In this document: piece by piece, positions 1-10,500 of the stretch
Numbering within the stretch: the stretch's first letter is position 1
How the letters are laid out: each line of letters begins with the position of its first letter
Origin: Forficula auricularia
Lineage: Eukaryota > Arthropoda > Insecta > Dermaptera > Forficulidae
Direction: 5' to 3'
Length of the DNA: 64,000 nucleotides
Assembly: GCA_024734495.1 (NCBI GenBank)
Contig: JALMQS010000128.1
Location: forward strand, 22,680,875-22,744,874
Position numbers and translations under genes: made by a program
The notes under the pieces: model-generated
Seen by the model: the letters and a program-made list of their open reading frames with translations, nothing else
Told to the model about the DNA's origin: nothing
Databases searched by the model: none

Positions 1-222
1 ATATAATAATAAAACTTGAGCAAGATGCGATGTAGGTTTCACAAAAAAGAAATAAACCAAAATTGAGATTTGAATTCGATATAATTAGGGGGTGAGCCCA
101 TCATCAGGAGTCAAAGAAAACGGGGGGCTCACCCCCGAAATATATCGAATTCAAAACTCAATTTTGTTTTATTTCTTTTTTTGTGAACCTACCTCGCATC
201 TTGCTCAAGTTTTATTATTATA
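1..222. repeat. Inverted-repeat element, hammerhead family A, cut by window edge
   Basis: The two halves are inverted copies of each other around about 115, with GTAGGTTTCACA-type ends facing outwards. The minus strand of the left arm reads CTCCTGATGATGGGCTCA, i.e. a CUGAUGA box followed by a G-rich strand; the matching right arm has CACCCCCGAAATATATC. This is the same layout as 42478-42777 and 55012-55245. The ribozyme core looks decayed because the last part of the catalytic box is not followed by a clear cleavage triplet. The element may extend beyond position 1. Confidence 0.7.
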
Positions 223-440
223 AAATAACTTTTCGTTTAAAATTGTAATACAATTTTTGATTTCGGAGAAAGTGAATACACATGACTTGTATATTTCATA
301 TTATTATATTTAGTTTATGGGCTATAATGTTATGACCGAAGGACAAACAGAGATATTGTAACGACATTAAAAGGGCCCCATGGTATTTTTGAATAGAAGC
401 CTAAAAAAGAAAAAAAAATTGAACCAATTGTCGAGCTTAC

Positions 441-508
441 CTCAGTATTAGACCCCCCGGGAAAATTTTCTATCGTGATGAGTCTTTTTCGGGATTCGCG
501 AGCCGCCA
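441..508 (-). CDS. Internal coding exon (exon 5 of the minus-strand host gene)
   Basis: On the minus strand this 68-nt segment is bounded by a strong acceptor (TTTATTTATTTTTCAG before 508) and a strong donor (CTGAG then GTAAGC after 441). Only one of the three frames is open. It begins with two bases that finish a split codon and then reads AARESRKRLITIENFPGG followed by SNTE, ending on a complete codon. Joined to exon 4 (18579-18662), the split codon becomes GTG (Val) and the frame stays open, which supports both exons. G+C is clearly higher than in the flanking DNA. The protein is not recognised; this part is basic, then acidic and polar, with no domain that I can name. Later exons would lie to the left of the window. 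Confidence 0.6.
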
Positions 509-563
509 CTGAAAAATAAATAAATCTTATTATATTTAACGAGCAATTCTTGTATATATATAC

Positions 564-697
564 GAGGGTGAACCGCGACCTAATATCGTGTACACCTACT
601 TCCACTTCCAATTTAATTTCCAAGTATAAGACAATAGATGAAGGGGCATTATCTAATGAATTCCAAAATAATTCCACATAATTCCAAAGGGGTGTAT
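564..697. mobile_element. Partial MITE with GAGGGTGAACCGCGA end
   Basis: This is a truncated relative of the complete 164-bp element at 15943-16106. It keeps one terminal repeat (gagggtgaaccgcgacc), the TGTACACCTACTT segment and the ATTATCTAATGAATTCC segment in the same order. The other terminal repeat is missing. It lies just upstream (minus-strand sense) of exon 5, inside the preceding intron. Confidence 0.6.
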
Positions 698-1499
698 ATA
701 TGTAGAATTGGTTTTTCGAAAACGGCTCTAACGATTTGAATGAAATTCATGGGTTAGTTTCGATCATTCACAGTCTCATCTTCGGCTAAGTTGTTTTTGA
801 TGGGTTTTTATTTTAATTAAAATAATTATTGACAGGTGGTTGTCTCGATAAAAATATATATTTACATTTTTATTCAATTTCCTTTTTATTATTAATTGTT
901 TTTTTAATTTTAAATCCTACAAAAATATCATTATAAATATATATTAAAAGTTGGGCAATTTAATTTATTATAAATCAAGTTTTAAATCTCACAAACCCGG
1001 CGTCACCTAGCCCCTGGCGGGGAGCGTCTCTTTTTATGGTTAAAATTTATGTAGATAATAGCTGACCCGATATTTTTTAAATATATTTAAAAAATAATAA
1101 GATTTTGAAAATAAATTGAAAATGCAAATAATTATAGAATAGGTATTAAAACAGTAAATGAATTTTATATTATTTGTCAAAATTGTTCCCTTAAACAAAA
1201 ATAATATTGACAGTTGAAAGATTTCCAAAAAGCTATTATCGGCCATCTTGTTTGTTTGTTTTTACCCCCAGAGAGGCACTGGCGTTGTTTCTTCAAAAAA
1301 AAATTTACATGCCACGGGTGTGATATCTATAAAAACACTATATATAAAAACACTCGTGTATTTGAATGGAATATTGTGTGAAAATTTCAAAGAAATCGGT
1401 GAAGAACTTTCGGAGATCCTTCAACGTATCACTTAAGCGTAACAGTGCATTTTTATTTATATAGATATACACAACATAATCTGTGGGCCACTAGAAGGC
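698..1499. other. Intronic AT-rich DNA, nothing recognised
   Basis: Short open frames at 1040-1246 (minus) and 1248-1436 (plus) have low-complexity composition and no splice or Kozak context worth reporting. I see no terminal repeats or RNA genes. Confidence 0.5.
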
Positions 1500-1690
1500 T
1501 AGAAATGCAAAAATTGGGTGCGGGGTACGGGGTTAGGGGTGACAGTGGGAGGGATGTGTAGGGTGCAGGGGGGTCTGTGGGGGGGGGGGGAGAAGTGCGG
1601 GGTTTCGGGGGCAGGTGGGGGTGGATATGGAGGATCTGTGGTGAAGTGGTAGGGGTTTCGGGGGCCGGGGTGAGGGTTCGGGCGAGGAAT
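1500..1690 (+). repeat. Strand-asymmetric G-rich tract
   Basis: About 190 bases in which G runs of 3 to 12 alternate with T, A or short spacers (e.g. GGGGTACGGGGTTAGGGG), with very few C. The plus strand has many runs able to form G-quadruplexes. The preceding bases (tctgtgggccactagaaggctagaaatgcaaaaa) match the module found before G runs in the 38.1, 40.0, 50.1 and 24.3 kb repeats, so this tract is probably an expanded remnant of that family. Confidence 0.6.
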
Positions 1691-1869
1691 TAAAAATAAT
1701 ATTAATATATAGCTTTTAACTGAAGCAAAAAGTTACCGAGCATCGTTTGGTGGCCAGGTACTATATAATTAAACACTCATTATAATATCAAAGATTGTTT
1801 AAATGTTAAATTATTTTCTAGTGAGTGAATTAAGAAACGAACAGTTATAAGTAAATAGTAGATTATGGA

Positions 1870-2054
1870 GACAAGGAAAGCCTCGGTGTGCGTAAGCAAG
1901 TGACAGATAAGCTGTTGGGGCTGGGTCCGGCCGGCTGAGCAGCAGCTTCAGTCGACTTCCACTACTTCTTAACGAAGAACCAACCAACCTTCAAGCTCTA
2001 TGCAATGTCGCTTTTCTCCAATTTTTGCGCTCAGTGCTTTCAATCCAACTAACT
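1870..2054 (+). other. Candidate first exon on plus strand
   Basis: This GC-richer segment stands out from its AT-rich surroundings and ends in a good plus-strand donor (AACT then GTAAGTGG at 2055). A TATAAG-like box lies at about 1847 and an arthropod-type TCAGT initiator at 1948. The ATG at 2000 opens a frame of 18 codons (MQCRFSPIFALSAFNPTN) that continues into the donor; a second ATG at 2005 stops at once after MSLFSNFCAQCFQSN. No downstream plus-strand exon was found nearby. It could instead be a conserved regulatory segment or a non-coding exon within the 18-kb intron of the minus-strand gene. Confidence 0.3.
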
Positions 2055-2126
2055 GTAAGTGGATCCTTTAATTACATCTAAAGATACATCCATAAGATGA
2101 GACGACCAGAATTTTCTCAAGAATAA

Positions 2127-2149
2127 ACACACACACACACACACACACA
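2127..2149. repeat. (AC)n microsatellite
   Basis: Eleven or so uninterrupted AC units shortly downstream of the candidate exon donor. Confidence 0.95.
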
Positions 2150-2235
2150 AATAATAGATATGAAATATAAAAGGTAGTACTCGATTACTCGTTACCCAAT
2201 ATTATGAAACTTAATATTCAAAAAAGAAAATAGTT

Positions 2236-2424
2236 ATATTTATAAATAAGGCGGCAAAGAGTGAGTCGCATGCCTAGGGTTCCGTGCCTTATATTTTCTA
2301 AAATAATTGATATATTCGTTCTAATTTGTCGCTAATAAGTGGAAAATGAGGGTATTTGTTGAATTTTTTGAATAATTTTAAGTTAGACTTCAGAAGGCCA
2401 TCAAGTGCAAAAATTACGTAACAT
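2236..2424. repeat. Truncated dispersed repeat (GGTTCCGT family)
   Basis: The sequence starts with a GAGTGAGTCGCATGCCTAGGGTTCCGTGCCTTATATTTTCTAAAAT stretch, seen again as AGTGCGATCGTACTCGCATATCGGTTCCGTACTTATATATTCTAAAAT at 32660. It is the 5' part of that dispersed family, interrupted at 2425 by the hAT-type element. Confidence 0.55.
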
Positions 2425-2955
2425 CAGTGGCGTAGCCAGACTTTTGGGGTGGGTGGGGCAAAACTGCTCTGACCAAAATTATTTGAATTAAGCGATTTTT
2501 TTTCCTGCACTGTTAAAAATTTCTTATCTATGAAACTATGAAAAGGGGAAGTCCTTTTTAATAATATTACATACCAGTATTGTAATCATATAACATACTT
2601 TTTAGTAATACGTATCTAATTAATACAAGAAAAAGTAAAGTTAAAATTTCCTATCTATTTGTATTATAAGCATATAGTAAATCTACAATTTTTTTAACAG
2701 TGTGGGTAGGCCCGGTGTGCATCAAAATAAACAAAATGCATTACTTTTTTTTTATTAAACCATTTAGCAAGTTAAAGACCACCAAACATATAAATAAAAA
2801 AATCTAAAATGGTACTCATTTTCCCAAGTTTCTTGTTTTTTTCCCTTTTGATTTTGGCTAGATGTAAATAGTGAGAGCGGGGGGGGGGGTCCCTAAAGAT
2901 AAGGGGCGGGAGGGGGTGTCGACCTCCTTCGCGCCCCCCCCTGGCTACGCCACTG
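2425..2955. mobile_element. hAT-type non-autonomous element with CAGTGGCGTAGCCAG termini
   Basis: The element begins CAGTGGCGTAGCCAG and ends CTGGCTACGCCACTG, a perfect 15-bp inverted repeat of the usual hAT form. The left flank is CGTAACAT. The right flank here is CAACATGG, a slightly deleted version of the same 8 bp; the duplicated right junction at 3414-3435 keeps CGTAACAT intact. The interior has no transposase frame and includes G runs near 2880 and C runs near 2932. Confidence 0.8.
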
Positions 2956-3735
2956 CAACATGGTAACTTTGGCTCTCTCAATCAGTCTTTATTATTATTA
3001 TTAATGTGATAATGTACATATTATACAAACAGCTGGATAGTTGTTTTCTTTTTAATTATTTTTAACATATTCTGATATTTTAAAGATTCTGATAGTTAAG
3101 ATTTTTGAGGTCATGCATTTTATACCCAAATAGGCAATTTGATGGTTTCTTTTGAGAGCTTGTAGTATGGTCTTCAATCCACTTGTTGGGGGAAGTGAAT
3201 TTGTTTGGTGGTCGTAAATTGGGATAAAACAAGAATATTAAGCCTTGAAATTAATGTCGTTCATCGATTTTTAAGGTACTTTTAAGGTTCTTAAAAGGTA
3301 CTCATTTTCCAAAGTTTCTTGTTTTTTTCCCTTTTGATATTGGTTATATGTAAATAGTGAGATCGGGGGGGGGGTTCCCCTAAAGATAGGGGGCGGGAGG
3401 GGCCGTCGATCTCCTGGCTACGCCACTGCGTAACATGGTAACTTTGGCTCTCTCAATCAGTCTTGAAGATTATTATTATTATTATTATTAATGTGCTGAT
3501 GTAGATGTTATACAAACAGCTGGATAGTTGTTTCCTTTTTAATTATTTTTAACATATTCTGATAGTAGGATTTTTGAAGTCATGCATTTTATACCCAAAT
3601 AGGCAATTTGATGATTTCTTTTGAGACCTTGTAGTATGGTCTTCAATCCACTTGTTGGGGGAAGTGAGTTTGTTTGGTGGTCGTAAATTGGGATAACACA
3701 AGAATATTAAGCCTTAAAATTAATGTCATTCATCG
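2808..3735. repeat. Tandem segmental duplication of about 0.48 kb
   Basis: The segment from about 2808 to 3255 (GGTACTCATTTTCC..., the G run, the right hAT terminus, CAGCTGGATAGTTG, TCTTCAATCCACTTGTTGGG, TAATGTCGTTCATCGATT) is repeated from about 3295 to 3735 in the same order with scattered substitutions and small indels. The duplication includes the right end of the hAT element and its flank, so it happened after that insertion. Confidence 0.85.
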
Positions 3736-3851
3736 ATTCTTATACATCTTTGTGGAAATATCAAATCAAAATTTGCCATTACAGTGATCAAACTGTTGAA
3801 AATTTGGTAATGCATGCATGTATCTTGCATTATAATGGAAGTTAAGATATG

Positions 3852-3934
3852 GGAAAAACGTAGAAGAACTAGAATATTCTCCCCAGGTTGCGTCAAACCA
3901 GTCTGAGGATTTGCAACCCTATGATGATGATGAT
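3852..3934 (+). mobile_element. Decayed RTE-like LINE 3' end
   Basis: The end reads GTTGCGTCAAACCAGTCTGAGGATT then CCCTATGATGATGATGAT, matching the 3' end of the LINE at 14607-15371 (GCATCAAACCAGTCTTAGGACTGTATACTCCATGATGATGATGAT). Upstream AGAACTAGAATATTC corresponds to its CCAGATTAGAATATTTC. It is the oldest-looking of the three copies and is short and diverged. Confidence 0.6.
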
Positions 3935-4102
3935 CAATTGACAATTATTAATGGATATAGGGCAGGGTTCGCGATATAGAAGATATTATTCCGGTTTGTG
4001 AAAATAAGAACTTTTGCAGTAACATTTTAATGTAATACTAAAGCAAAAAAAAATATTTTTTTTATTTTTTAAAAATAAAATAAATTTTTAGCTATTTTTG
4101 TA

Positions 4103-4506
4103 TTAGATGAAAGAGAAGGTATCAGCAAAAGTTGGATGCGCTGGGTTCAATAAAACACCCTGAATAAAACGTTTCGGGCTGAATTTATTTGGCCATCTTC
4201 AGTTAATTGGACTACAACATTTACCAATAGATGTTAAGATTAATAACTTTTAAGGAGGTAGGTATTGGTTCTAGGTGAAACATTATTATAGTTAACATTA
4301 ATATAAATACTGACTAGTTGCCCGGAAAGCTTAGTGCTTGGGTTCGACTCCCGAGGGGAGAAGACCCTCCTACATGCAATATAAACATATCTATTAAAAT
4401 CTTTGATAAATGACCTAAATTCATGTTCGAAAAATTAATATAAATAATAATTGAATAATTGAACCCAGCGCACTCAACTTTGGCTGATACCTCCTCCTTC
4501 ATCTAA
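4103..4506. mobile_element. Fold-back element with hammerhead-like core, family D
   Basis: The element starts TTAGATGAAAGAGAAGGTATCAGC and ends GCTGATACCTCCTCCTTCATCTAA. The inverted repeats extend about 55 bp, through AGTTGG.TGCGCTGGGTTCAAT. Inside the left half is a minus-strand hammerhead-like core (4171-4202), and near 4255-4285 a tail motif (ggttctaggtgaaacatta) shared with family A. The unit seems composite or nested. A related one-sided copy is at 34680-34791. Confidence 0.65.
4171..4202 (-). ncRNA. Hammerhead-like ribozyme core (family D)
   Basis: On the minus strand: CTGAAGA, then TGGCC, loop AAATAAATTCA, GCCC, then GAAACG. This is the order CUGANGA - stem II - GAAA of a hammerhead. 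Stem II is three or more G-C pairs. What follows (GAAACGTTTTATTC) has no clear GUH cleavage triplet in the usual position, so activity is doubtful. Small type I hammerheads are known from Penelope-like and retrozyme elements. Confidence 0.45.
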
Positions 4507-5002
4507 TCCAGTTCCATCACAGCCACGAACTCTAACAACATTTATCTAGTTTTGTCTAGTTGTTTGTTTATGTTTTTATTTTTGATCGGAAATACTTTCT
4601 GATTTGGCTTTCCGGTTTGTGAAATTTTCCATTTTGAGCCGTGGATATAATGAATAGAAATCATTTGAAAAGTTTCGATATTTTATTACACAAAAATTAA
4701 AACGGGTAAGTAATATTAATAAAAAAGAGAAGTATCTAATCATTATGTTCTATAATATAAAATATGTATATCAAACAAATTGTGTAGTATTTAATTTTTA
4801 AAATATTTTTTTATCGAATACGAGAAGTGAGCTGGTTCGGAAGCGGATGTGACACATAAGGAAAATGGTTGATAAGCAAGAATGAAGCCGGATTATAAAA
4901 TCATCTTGGTTTTAACGTCTATGCTATTTATATTATTATATAAAACACTGAATAAAGTTTATTAAAGTAATTTTATCTTCTCCCAACTAGAGGTAGGTAA
5001 TA
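4507..5002. other. AT-rich spacer, nothing recognised
   Basis: No open frame, terminal repeats or RNA gene can be supported. Confidence 0.5.
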
Positions 5003-5640
5003 GAGCGTCGTAACTAGCTTTTTTAGGGCCCTGTGCAAAAAATTTTTTAGGGCTCCTATATTTTTTTGGAAAAACTAATAATAGTTCAAATAGATATCAT
5101 ATAAAAAATTTATTGTACACAAAAATATATTACATTATTTATATTATGAGAATATTTAATTTTCATTTAATTGTACTCTTCTAGCTTTGAGCAAAGTCAT
5201 TAATTGATTAATATTGACATAATTAATATCCTTTGCGATGTTATACCCTATAGATATTATGGCAAGATTGGATAATCTATCTTGTCCAATAGTAGACCTT
5301 AAATAGTTTTTAATTAATTTTAACTTGCTAAAACTTCTCTCACACGAAGCAATTGATACTGGGAGTGGGAGGAATAATCGTATAGCAATATTAATGTTTG
5401 GATAAGATTCAATTAATCCAAAGTCATGCAGACCTTGTCAAATTTCAAGAGGTGTTGCAGTTTTTAAATCGTCTACTAATATCGATGCTTCAAATTTTAA
5501 TTTGTGTTTTAAAATCTTGAATAAAATTTTTGTAAAATAAATTTGTAAAGAAAATTCAATTAACAATTTCGCTTTAGGGCTCCCTAGATCTCTGGGCCCT
5601 GTGCGGGTGCACCTGTTGCACCTGCCTAGTTACGGCGCTG
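5003..5640 (-). pseudogene. Decayed hAT element with transposase C-terminal fragment
   Basis: Read on the minus strand this is a full-length relative of the element at 23041-23666, with the same ends (CAGCGCCGTAACTAGGCAG at 5640, GCTAGTTACGACGCT near 5003) and the same coding segment. The frame is broken: where the 23-kb copy has GAAATTTTACAAGGT, this copy has GAAATTTGACAAGGT, which puts a TGA stop (about 5448) in the transposase reading frame. The hAT dimerisation region (LPVSIASCERSFSKLKLIK type) is recognisable on both sides of the stop. The flanking duplication has decayed (AGGTAATA left, GGTAAATA right). The two copies lie in opposite orientations. Confidence 0.8.
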
Positions 5641-6419
5641 GGTAAATATAATGATAGTAAGCAGGCACGGTTCTTCGGATTTCGAATTTATTTTCAATGA
5701 CATATTTAACTTTCTAGTTCAAAACATTTGCTAACCTAAAATCGTCATATTAAATTTTAAGCATCAAAAGAAAATGTTTATTTTTCTTTCAAATCTTCCA
5801 GTTCATTCCAGAGAACGCAGCTCACTGGGTAACCTATTTATCGAATTCACCAAAAATTTTAGAAATGTTTCAAACATTGAGAAAAATAGTTTTCAAATAT
5901 TATTTTTTCTTTGTGTGTAGATTCCCCCAAAATCCCAAGAAGAGAAAGTCAGAATATGTTCGTCCTATGTTAAAGGGTTTGTATTTTCATTAAAAATAGC
6001 TGTTAGATTTTGGGCTTTCTAATTTCAGAACTTGGGATTTTGAATAATGCAGAAAATCAGAGAAAAATCGAAACTTTCTTCGGGACACTTGAGCAATTGT
6101 AGCTATAAACATTTGAAATTTGACACCAAATTTTTTATTACTAATTGCACCTTTATATTAAATTTGAGCTTTCTAGCCTGAACCCTTTTTAGGCAAAATT
6201 CAAATTCACAGAATTTTACAGACAGCATTTTGAAAAAAAAACTTACTTTTTCTCTCAATATAAGTATACATTAGGGTGGCTCAAAAATATTTTTGATCTC
6301 ACATGAAAATATGTTAATTGAACATGTTTTTAAAATGCTCAGCAAAAATATGCTCGGTTAAAAAATTTTAAGAGCTAACTCAAGATTTTTAAAAATTTCC
6401 AAAATGGTAGAAAATTGAA
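5641..6419. other. AT-rich spacer with dispersed low-level repeats
   Basis: Phrases such as GGGCTTTCTAATTTCAGAACTTGGGATTTTGAATAATGCAGAAAA (5995-6055) recur in diverged form near 21.2, 48.3 and 56.5 kb. This indicates an old dispersed repeat without visible ends. No gene is supported. Confidence 0.45.
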
Positions 6420-6765
6420 TTTTTTTTTCGTCATGTCATAATTGCCTACGTAAATAAATAAATAAATAAAAATAAAAACCTAATTCTACTTAATGATATC
6501 TTTACAGGGATACCTCATAACCCATAATAAAAAATATTTTCATTTTAAATACCCCAAACAATTTGAGCATCCCAAAAATAATAATTCAATTAAAATTTAA
6601 ATACGATTTTTGATTTCGTGGAAAATAAATAAATGTAATTTGTAAATTTAAAGTTTATTTCCTATTTAGCTTACTAACTACAATGCTCTGACAGACGGAC
6701 ATACAGACAGGCAGTCTACCGGTAGTACCTTTTATTTTTTTGTACGGAACCCTAAAAAAAAGGGA
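6420..6765 (+). repeat. Dispersed repeat 3' part (GACAGACGGACATACAGACAG ... ACGGAACCCTAAA)
   Basis: The end has the tandem GACAGACGGACATACAGACAGG-like block followed by TTTTTTTGTACGGAACCCTAAAA, a style of repeat end common in insect genomes. The same family is present more completely at 32655-33200 and in pieces at 2236-2424 and 48530-48720. Confidence 0.6.
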
Positions 6766-6851
6766 AATTCTGGTTGAATTCGGTAATTCGATCGCCAGCT
6801 CAGTGAAAGTTCCGAAGATTAGAAATAATTTTTATAAAAATAAAAATAAAA

Positions 6852-7788
6852 AACCGACTTCAAAAAAATTAAATGCAACAAATAAAATAATAATAACTTA
6901 AAAATCAAATACAAAACACTAAAAGTTATAAAATAATTATCTTATTTAGTTACAACTAAACGACAAAATATTAACATGAAATCCCTTTTTGAAGTCGGTG
7001 CCAAACAAACTATATAAGCGAGCGTACTAAGTAAGATCCGTCGAGTGCGATTCAAAAAATGTATATGTTTGGTACCGACTTCAAAAAGTAATTTCATGTT
7101 AATATTTCGTCGTTTAGTTCTAATTAAATAATATAATTTTGTTATACCTTTTGGTGTATTGTATTTGATTTTTGAGTTATTATTATTTTATTTGTTGCAT
7201 TTAATTTTTTTGAAGTCGGTTTTTTATTTTTTTTATAAAAATTATTTTTTTCCTCTTTTTAGTGATGTTATTAATAGTGACTTAATATAATACCTTGCAT
7301 GCATCTCGTAAGAGAAAGCGTCGGGCGAATGAAACAGAAAATGATAATAAAATTCAATTCATAAATATAGAAATTCTCTCGAAACGTTTGGGGGTTTTAA
7401 ATGAATATTTTAAGATTTTTTATAAAAGATTTTATTTATTATAATTTAAATTATTTGGTCATAAGAATTGGAGATTTACGTTATTTCATCATTGATCTTA
7501 TCTTCAGAACTTTACCAAATTAATATGGTGCCACCCCTAAGGCACCCTCTTTCCAATAAAAAAAGAATCATTAAAATCGGTTCATAAACAAAGAAGTTAT
7601 GCCTGAACAAACATATAAAAAAAGGTCCAATACCAATAAAAAAAAAACGGGACCAATCGGAAACTAGACTGAACCCGATGCAAAAAAATCATCAAAATTG
7701 GTTAACAATTGGCGAAGATATGAGGTAACATAGACACAAAAAAAAAAATCAGTCGAATAGAGAACCTCCTCCTTTTTGAAGTCGGTTA
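6852..7788. mobile_element. Palindromic element with ACCGACTTC / GAAGTCGGT ends
   Basis: An outer AACCGACTTC at 6852 and GAAGTCGGTT at 7788 enclose a large fold-back. The part from 6852 to about 7021 (GACTTCAAAAAAATTAAATGCAAC..., AAACGACAAAATATTAACATGAAAT) is repeated inverted at about 7075-7221. The interior at 7030-7065 and the right third (7480-7788) are unique. Its right end (GAGAACCTCCTCCTTTTTGAAGTCGG) recurs inverted at 13246-13340. No transposase is encoded. Confidence 0.75.
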
Positions 7789-7799
7789 AAAAGAAGAAA

Positions 7800-8459
7800 A
7801 TAAAAAAAAATGAAGGTGTTTTCTAGAGAGTATGTCAAGATAATTGTATTTATACTTTTATTCATTTAAATTTTCTGACGTTAAATAGCTTTGAAAATGT
7901 TATATTTTATCTTTGAATTCATATTTAATTAGATATTAAATTAAATTCGCAAGCATTTCTGAATATATTGCATGAAAAGCTGTTTAAGATGTTTATGATA
8001 AATTGATTAGAACATTCCAAGTTGGAGTTCGTAACAAGTAACATCTGAATGCGAGTGTTGTTCGTCGGCAAACACGCAAACACTTTAGAATCAATGGAAT
8101 TAAATTAAAAATTCTTTTAATGTTTTTTTTCCTTAAAATAGACGTTAATAGAACTCCTGTAATTGTGTACTAAATAAATTTTCAATTTATTTAAACTCGG
8201 ATAAGATTTCTTAAAAAAATAATCTCAAGTATCTAGGATAGGTGAAATAAGACAACGATAAGATATATGATAATATTTTATACTAATAATCGACATTGAC
8301 GTTTTATCCATGTTTTAATATATATTATATATTCTAATCATTACTAAGGTATTCATTGAATAATAATTGGGTTATTTCTATTTTTTATACATAATGTATT
8401 TTTATCATAATTTTCCTGTATAACAAAAAGTTGAGGAAAAATAAAACTTTTTCAAGGCT
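7800..8459. other. AT-rich spacer, nothing recognised
   Basis: No supported gene or repeat ends. Confidence 0.5.
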
Positions 8460-8467
8460 CCTTATAC

Positions 8468-8776
8468 CAGAGGTTTTCAACCTTTTTCTTCCAATGAACC
8501 CCTTCTTCAATTTTGTAAGAATGCCATTCTCCCCTTTCTAGGATTTTCTAACTCTAGAAGTTCATTTCAAATAATATGGTTTTAATATTGAAAATACAAA
8601 AGATATATTTTAATTTAGAGATAAAGATAAATCATATTTACCTAATGAGAAATGTTTTTTGTCAGTTCTTTAATACATTCTTTAAAACTTTTGAAATTTG
8701 TACTTAGATCAATTCCCTCCCTTGAAATACTAAAATTTCCCCTTGGGGGGAATTCCGCCCCGATCGGGAACCACAG
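8468..8776. mobile_element. hAT-type MITE with perfect 8-bp target duplication
   Basis: The element begins CAGAGGTTTTCAACC and ends GGGAACCACAG, the CAGNGGTT...AACCNCTG type of hAT terminus with one change. The 8 bases CCTTATAC occur immediately before it (8460-8467) and after it (8777-8784). It is 309 bp long with no coding capacity. Confidence 0.88.
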
Positions 8777-8856
8777 CCTTATACACAATTTCCACAAATT
8801 TTAGTGATTTGGTAATTTCTTGTTTAATCTAGAAAGTTCAAACTTGGCATAAATCA

Positions 8857-9990
8857 AAGCGCACAGCGTGCGCAGGCCAAGTTCCAGTATTGGCTTGGCC
8901 GTACACGCTGTACGCTATTTACACGAACCATTTCAAGCCAAATTCGACCCTCCTGCAGCTCGGAACCCATTTGAGATACAGAGCTGAATTTATACACATG
9001 TAATTATGTAATTCATCTTGAAGAGAGCACCAAATTTCAATAATATAGCTTAAATGAATTCTGAGATATGGATCTGAGAAAATAGCTAATTTCAGTCACC
9101 CACTGACAGGTCATCAAAACATATAGGGTACTTCCAATCGTTCCAGCATCATGAAATTTCGCATGCTAGTAGAGTTTGAAAAATTCGAAAAATCAAAACT
9201 TTCTATTTTTCAACGCCTAAAATGAAGGGATAAATGTAGGGTAAATTTACTAATATATATATGAAATGACTCTAGGATGCTTAAATTTGGCATAATTGTA
9301 GTCTGGGGTACTAATTAAGGAAAAATCGAAAAACCTAGACTTTATCTCTTTCAACCCATAAAGTGAAGGAATGGGGTAAATTTTAATTTTTAAATATGTA
9401 ATTACCCGGAATTGTTAAAATTTGGTAAATTTGGAGGGTTTAGGATAAGTTCGAAAAAGTAGTGAAATCTAGGAAGCAGACAAGTTAAATTCGCCAAGAA
9501 TAATTAAGTTGAGAAAATAGTACTTTCAATTATAATGCATTCTTTCCATTTTGAATGACAATCTAAATTTATGGATTCTAAATTAATTCAACTTGGCTGT
9601 TATGAATTATGTAGTTGGGTAAATGAACTAAATTCGTGGCCAGACAAATTTCATGAAAATAATTTAAATTAAAAATTTAGATAAAATAGAAAGAATTCAT
9701 TTAAATTGAAAGTAGTTACAGTATTTTCTCAACTTAATTATTCTTGGCGAATTTAACTTGGCTGCACACTAGATTTCACTACTTTACCGAATTTGGCCTG
9801 ATTTTTCACAGAATGTTTTTGGTGGGTATACATTTACACAAACTTGTGAACCAAATTTCAATTTAGAAGTTTCTACTTATTAAAGGTTCTTCAAAGGATA
9901 ATATTTTTTTCAGATTTTCCCAATTTTTGAAGAGAGAAGAAGATCTTCTAAAATTAATGAATTTCACACGGAACCCCAAAATTTTTTGGC
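8857..9990 (+). repeat. Dispersed repeat with GCGCACAGCGTGCGC head, long copy
   Basis: It begins with AAATCAAAGCGCACAGCGTGCGCAGGCCAAGTTC and shares order and sequence with 23862-24700: CAGCTCGGAA.CCATTTGAGAT, GAGATATGGATCTGAGAAAATAG, CATCATGAAATTTCGC.TGCTAGTAGAGTTTG, then a fold-back (9444-9795), then a GGAACCCCAAAA-type segment. The head itself is a small GC-rich palindrome. The function and class of the element are unknown. Confidence 0.75.
9444..9795. repeat. Fold-back inside the GCGCACAGCGTGCGC repeat
   Basis: AAGTTCGAAAAAGTAGTGAAATCTAG ... AAGTTAAATTCGCCAAGAATAATTAAGTTGAGAAAATA on the left is matched inverted by TATTTTCTCAACTTAATTATTCTTGGCGAATTTAACTTGG ... CTAGATTTCACTACTTT on the right. 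A second, inner fold-back (ACTTTCAATT...AATTGAAAGT) occupies the loop. The equivalent hairpin at 24431-24626 lacks this insert. Confidence 0.8.
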
Positions 9991-10065
9991 AGAAAACACC
10001 AGTTGGGTACCGCGGGTCTCATCAATGCTTGTTTAAGTCAATTCCCTAATTCAAATATGATCAAA

Positions 10066-10500
10066 GAAGCAGGGTCGTAATGTTATTTAGGATCTGTGGG
10101 CCCCTAGGCTGGACCTATGGCGCAGGCCCTACCGGGGAAAATATTTTTTTTTTAATTAACCTTCAAAAACCAAATTTTCAGCAAATATCCAAATAAAAAC
10201 TTAAAAATAAACGTTCAAAGTTTATTATTAAATTAGGGAAAATTTTCGTACGAGATACCTATACAGTACAAGTATTTAGATGTGGTGTGGGCCCCTAGAC
10301 TACAGCCTAGGTAGCCTATGCTTAAATTTAGAAATCTCTTTTTCTAAAAAGCCCACTGAGAGTAGAATTCTTTCGAGCTATCTATTAACATTAAGTGTTA
10401 TTCTTAAATTCTGTTATTCTAGAAAGTACTACACATTTGGACTAAAGAGAGAATCTAGATATAACAAGTATATGGTTACTTTTGAAGATTTTAGATAATG
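10066..10500. other. Probable transposon relic
   Basis: GTGGGCCCCTAGGCTGGACCTATGGCGCAGG (10100) and GTGGGCCCCTAGACTACAGCCTAGGTAGCCTATGC (10290) look like two diverged copies of a repeat terminus of GGGCCCCTAG type. The 72-codon frame here (10280-10498) has no recognisable similarity and overlaps these relics, so I do not call it a gene. Confidence 0.3.

Noticed and set aside
4335..4355. tRNA gene based on GGTTCGACTCC
   Set aside because: No acceptor stem, anticodon arm or A box can be placed at the right distances.
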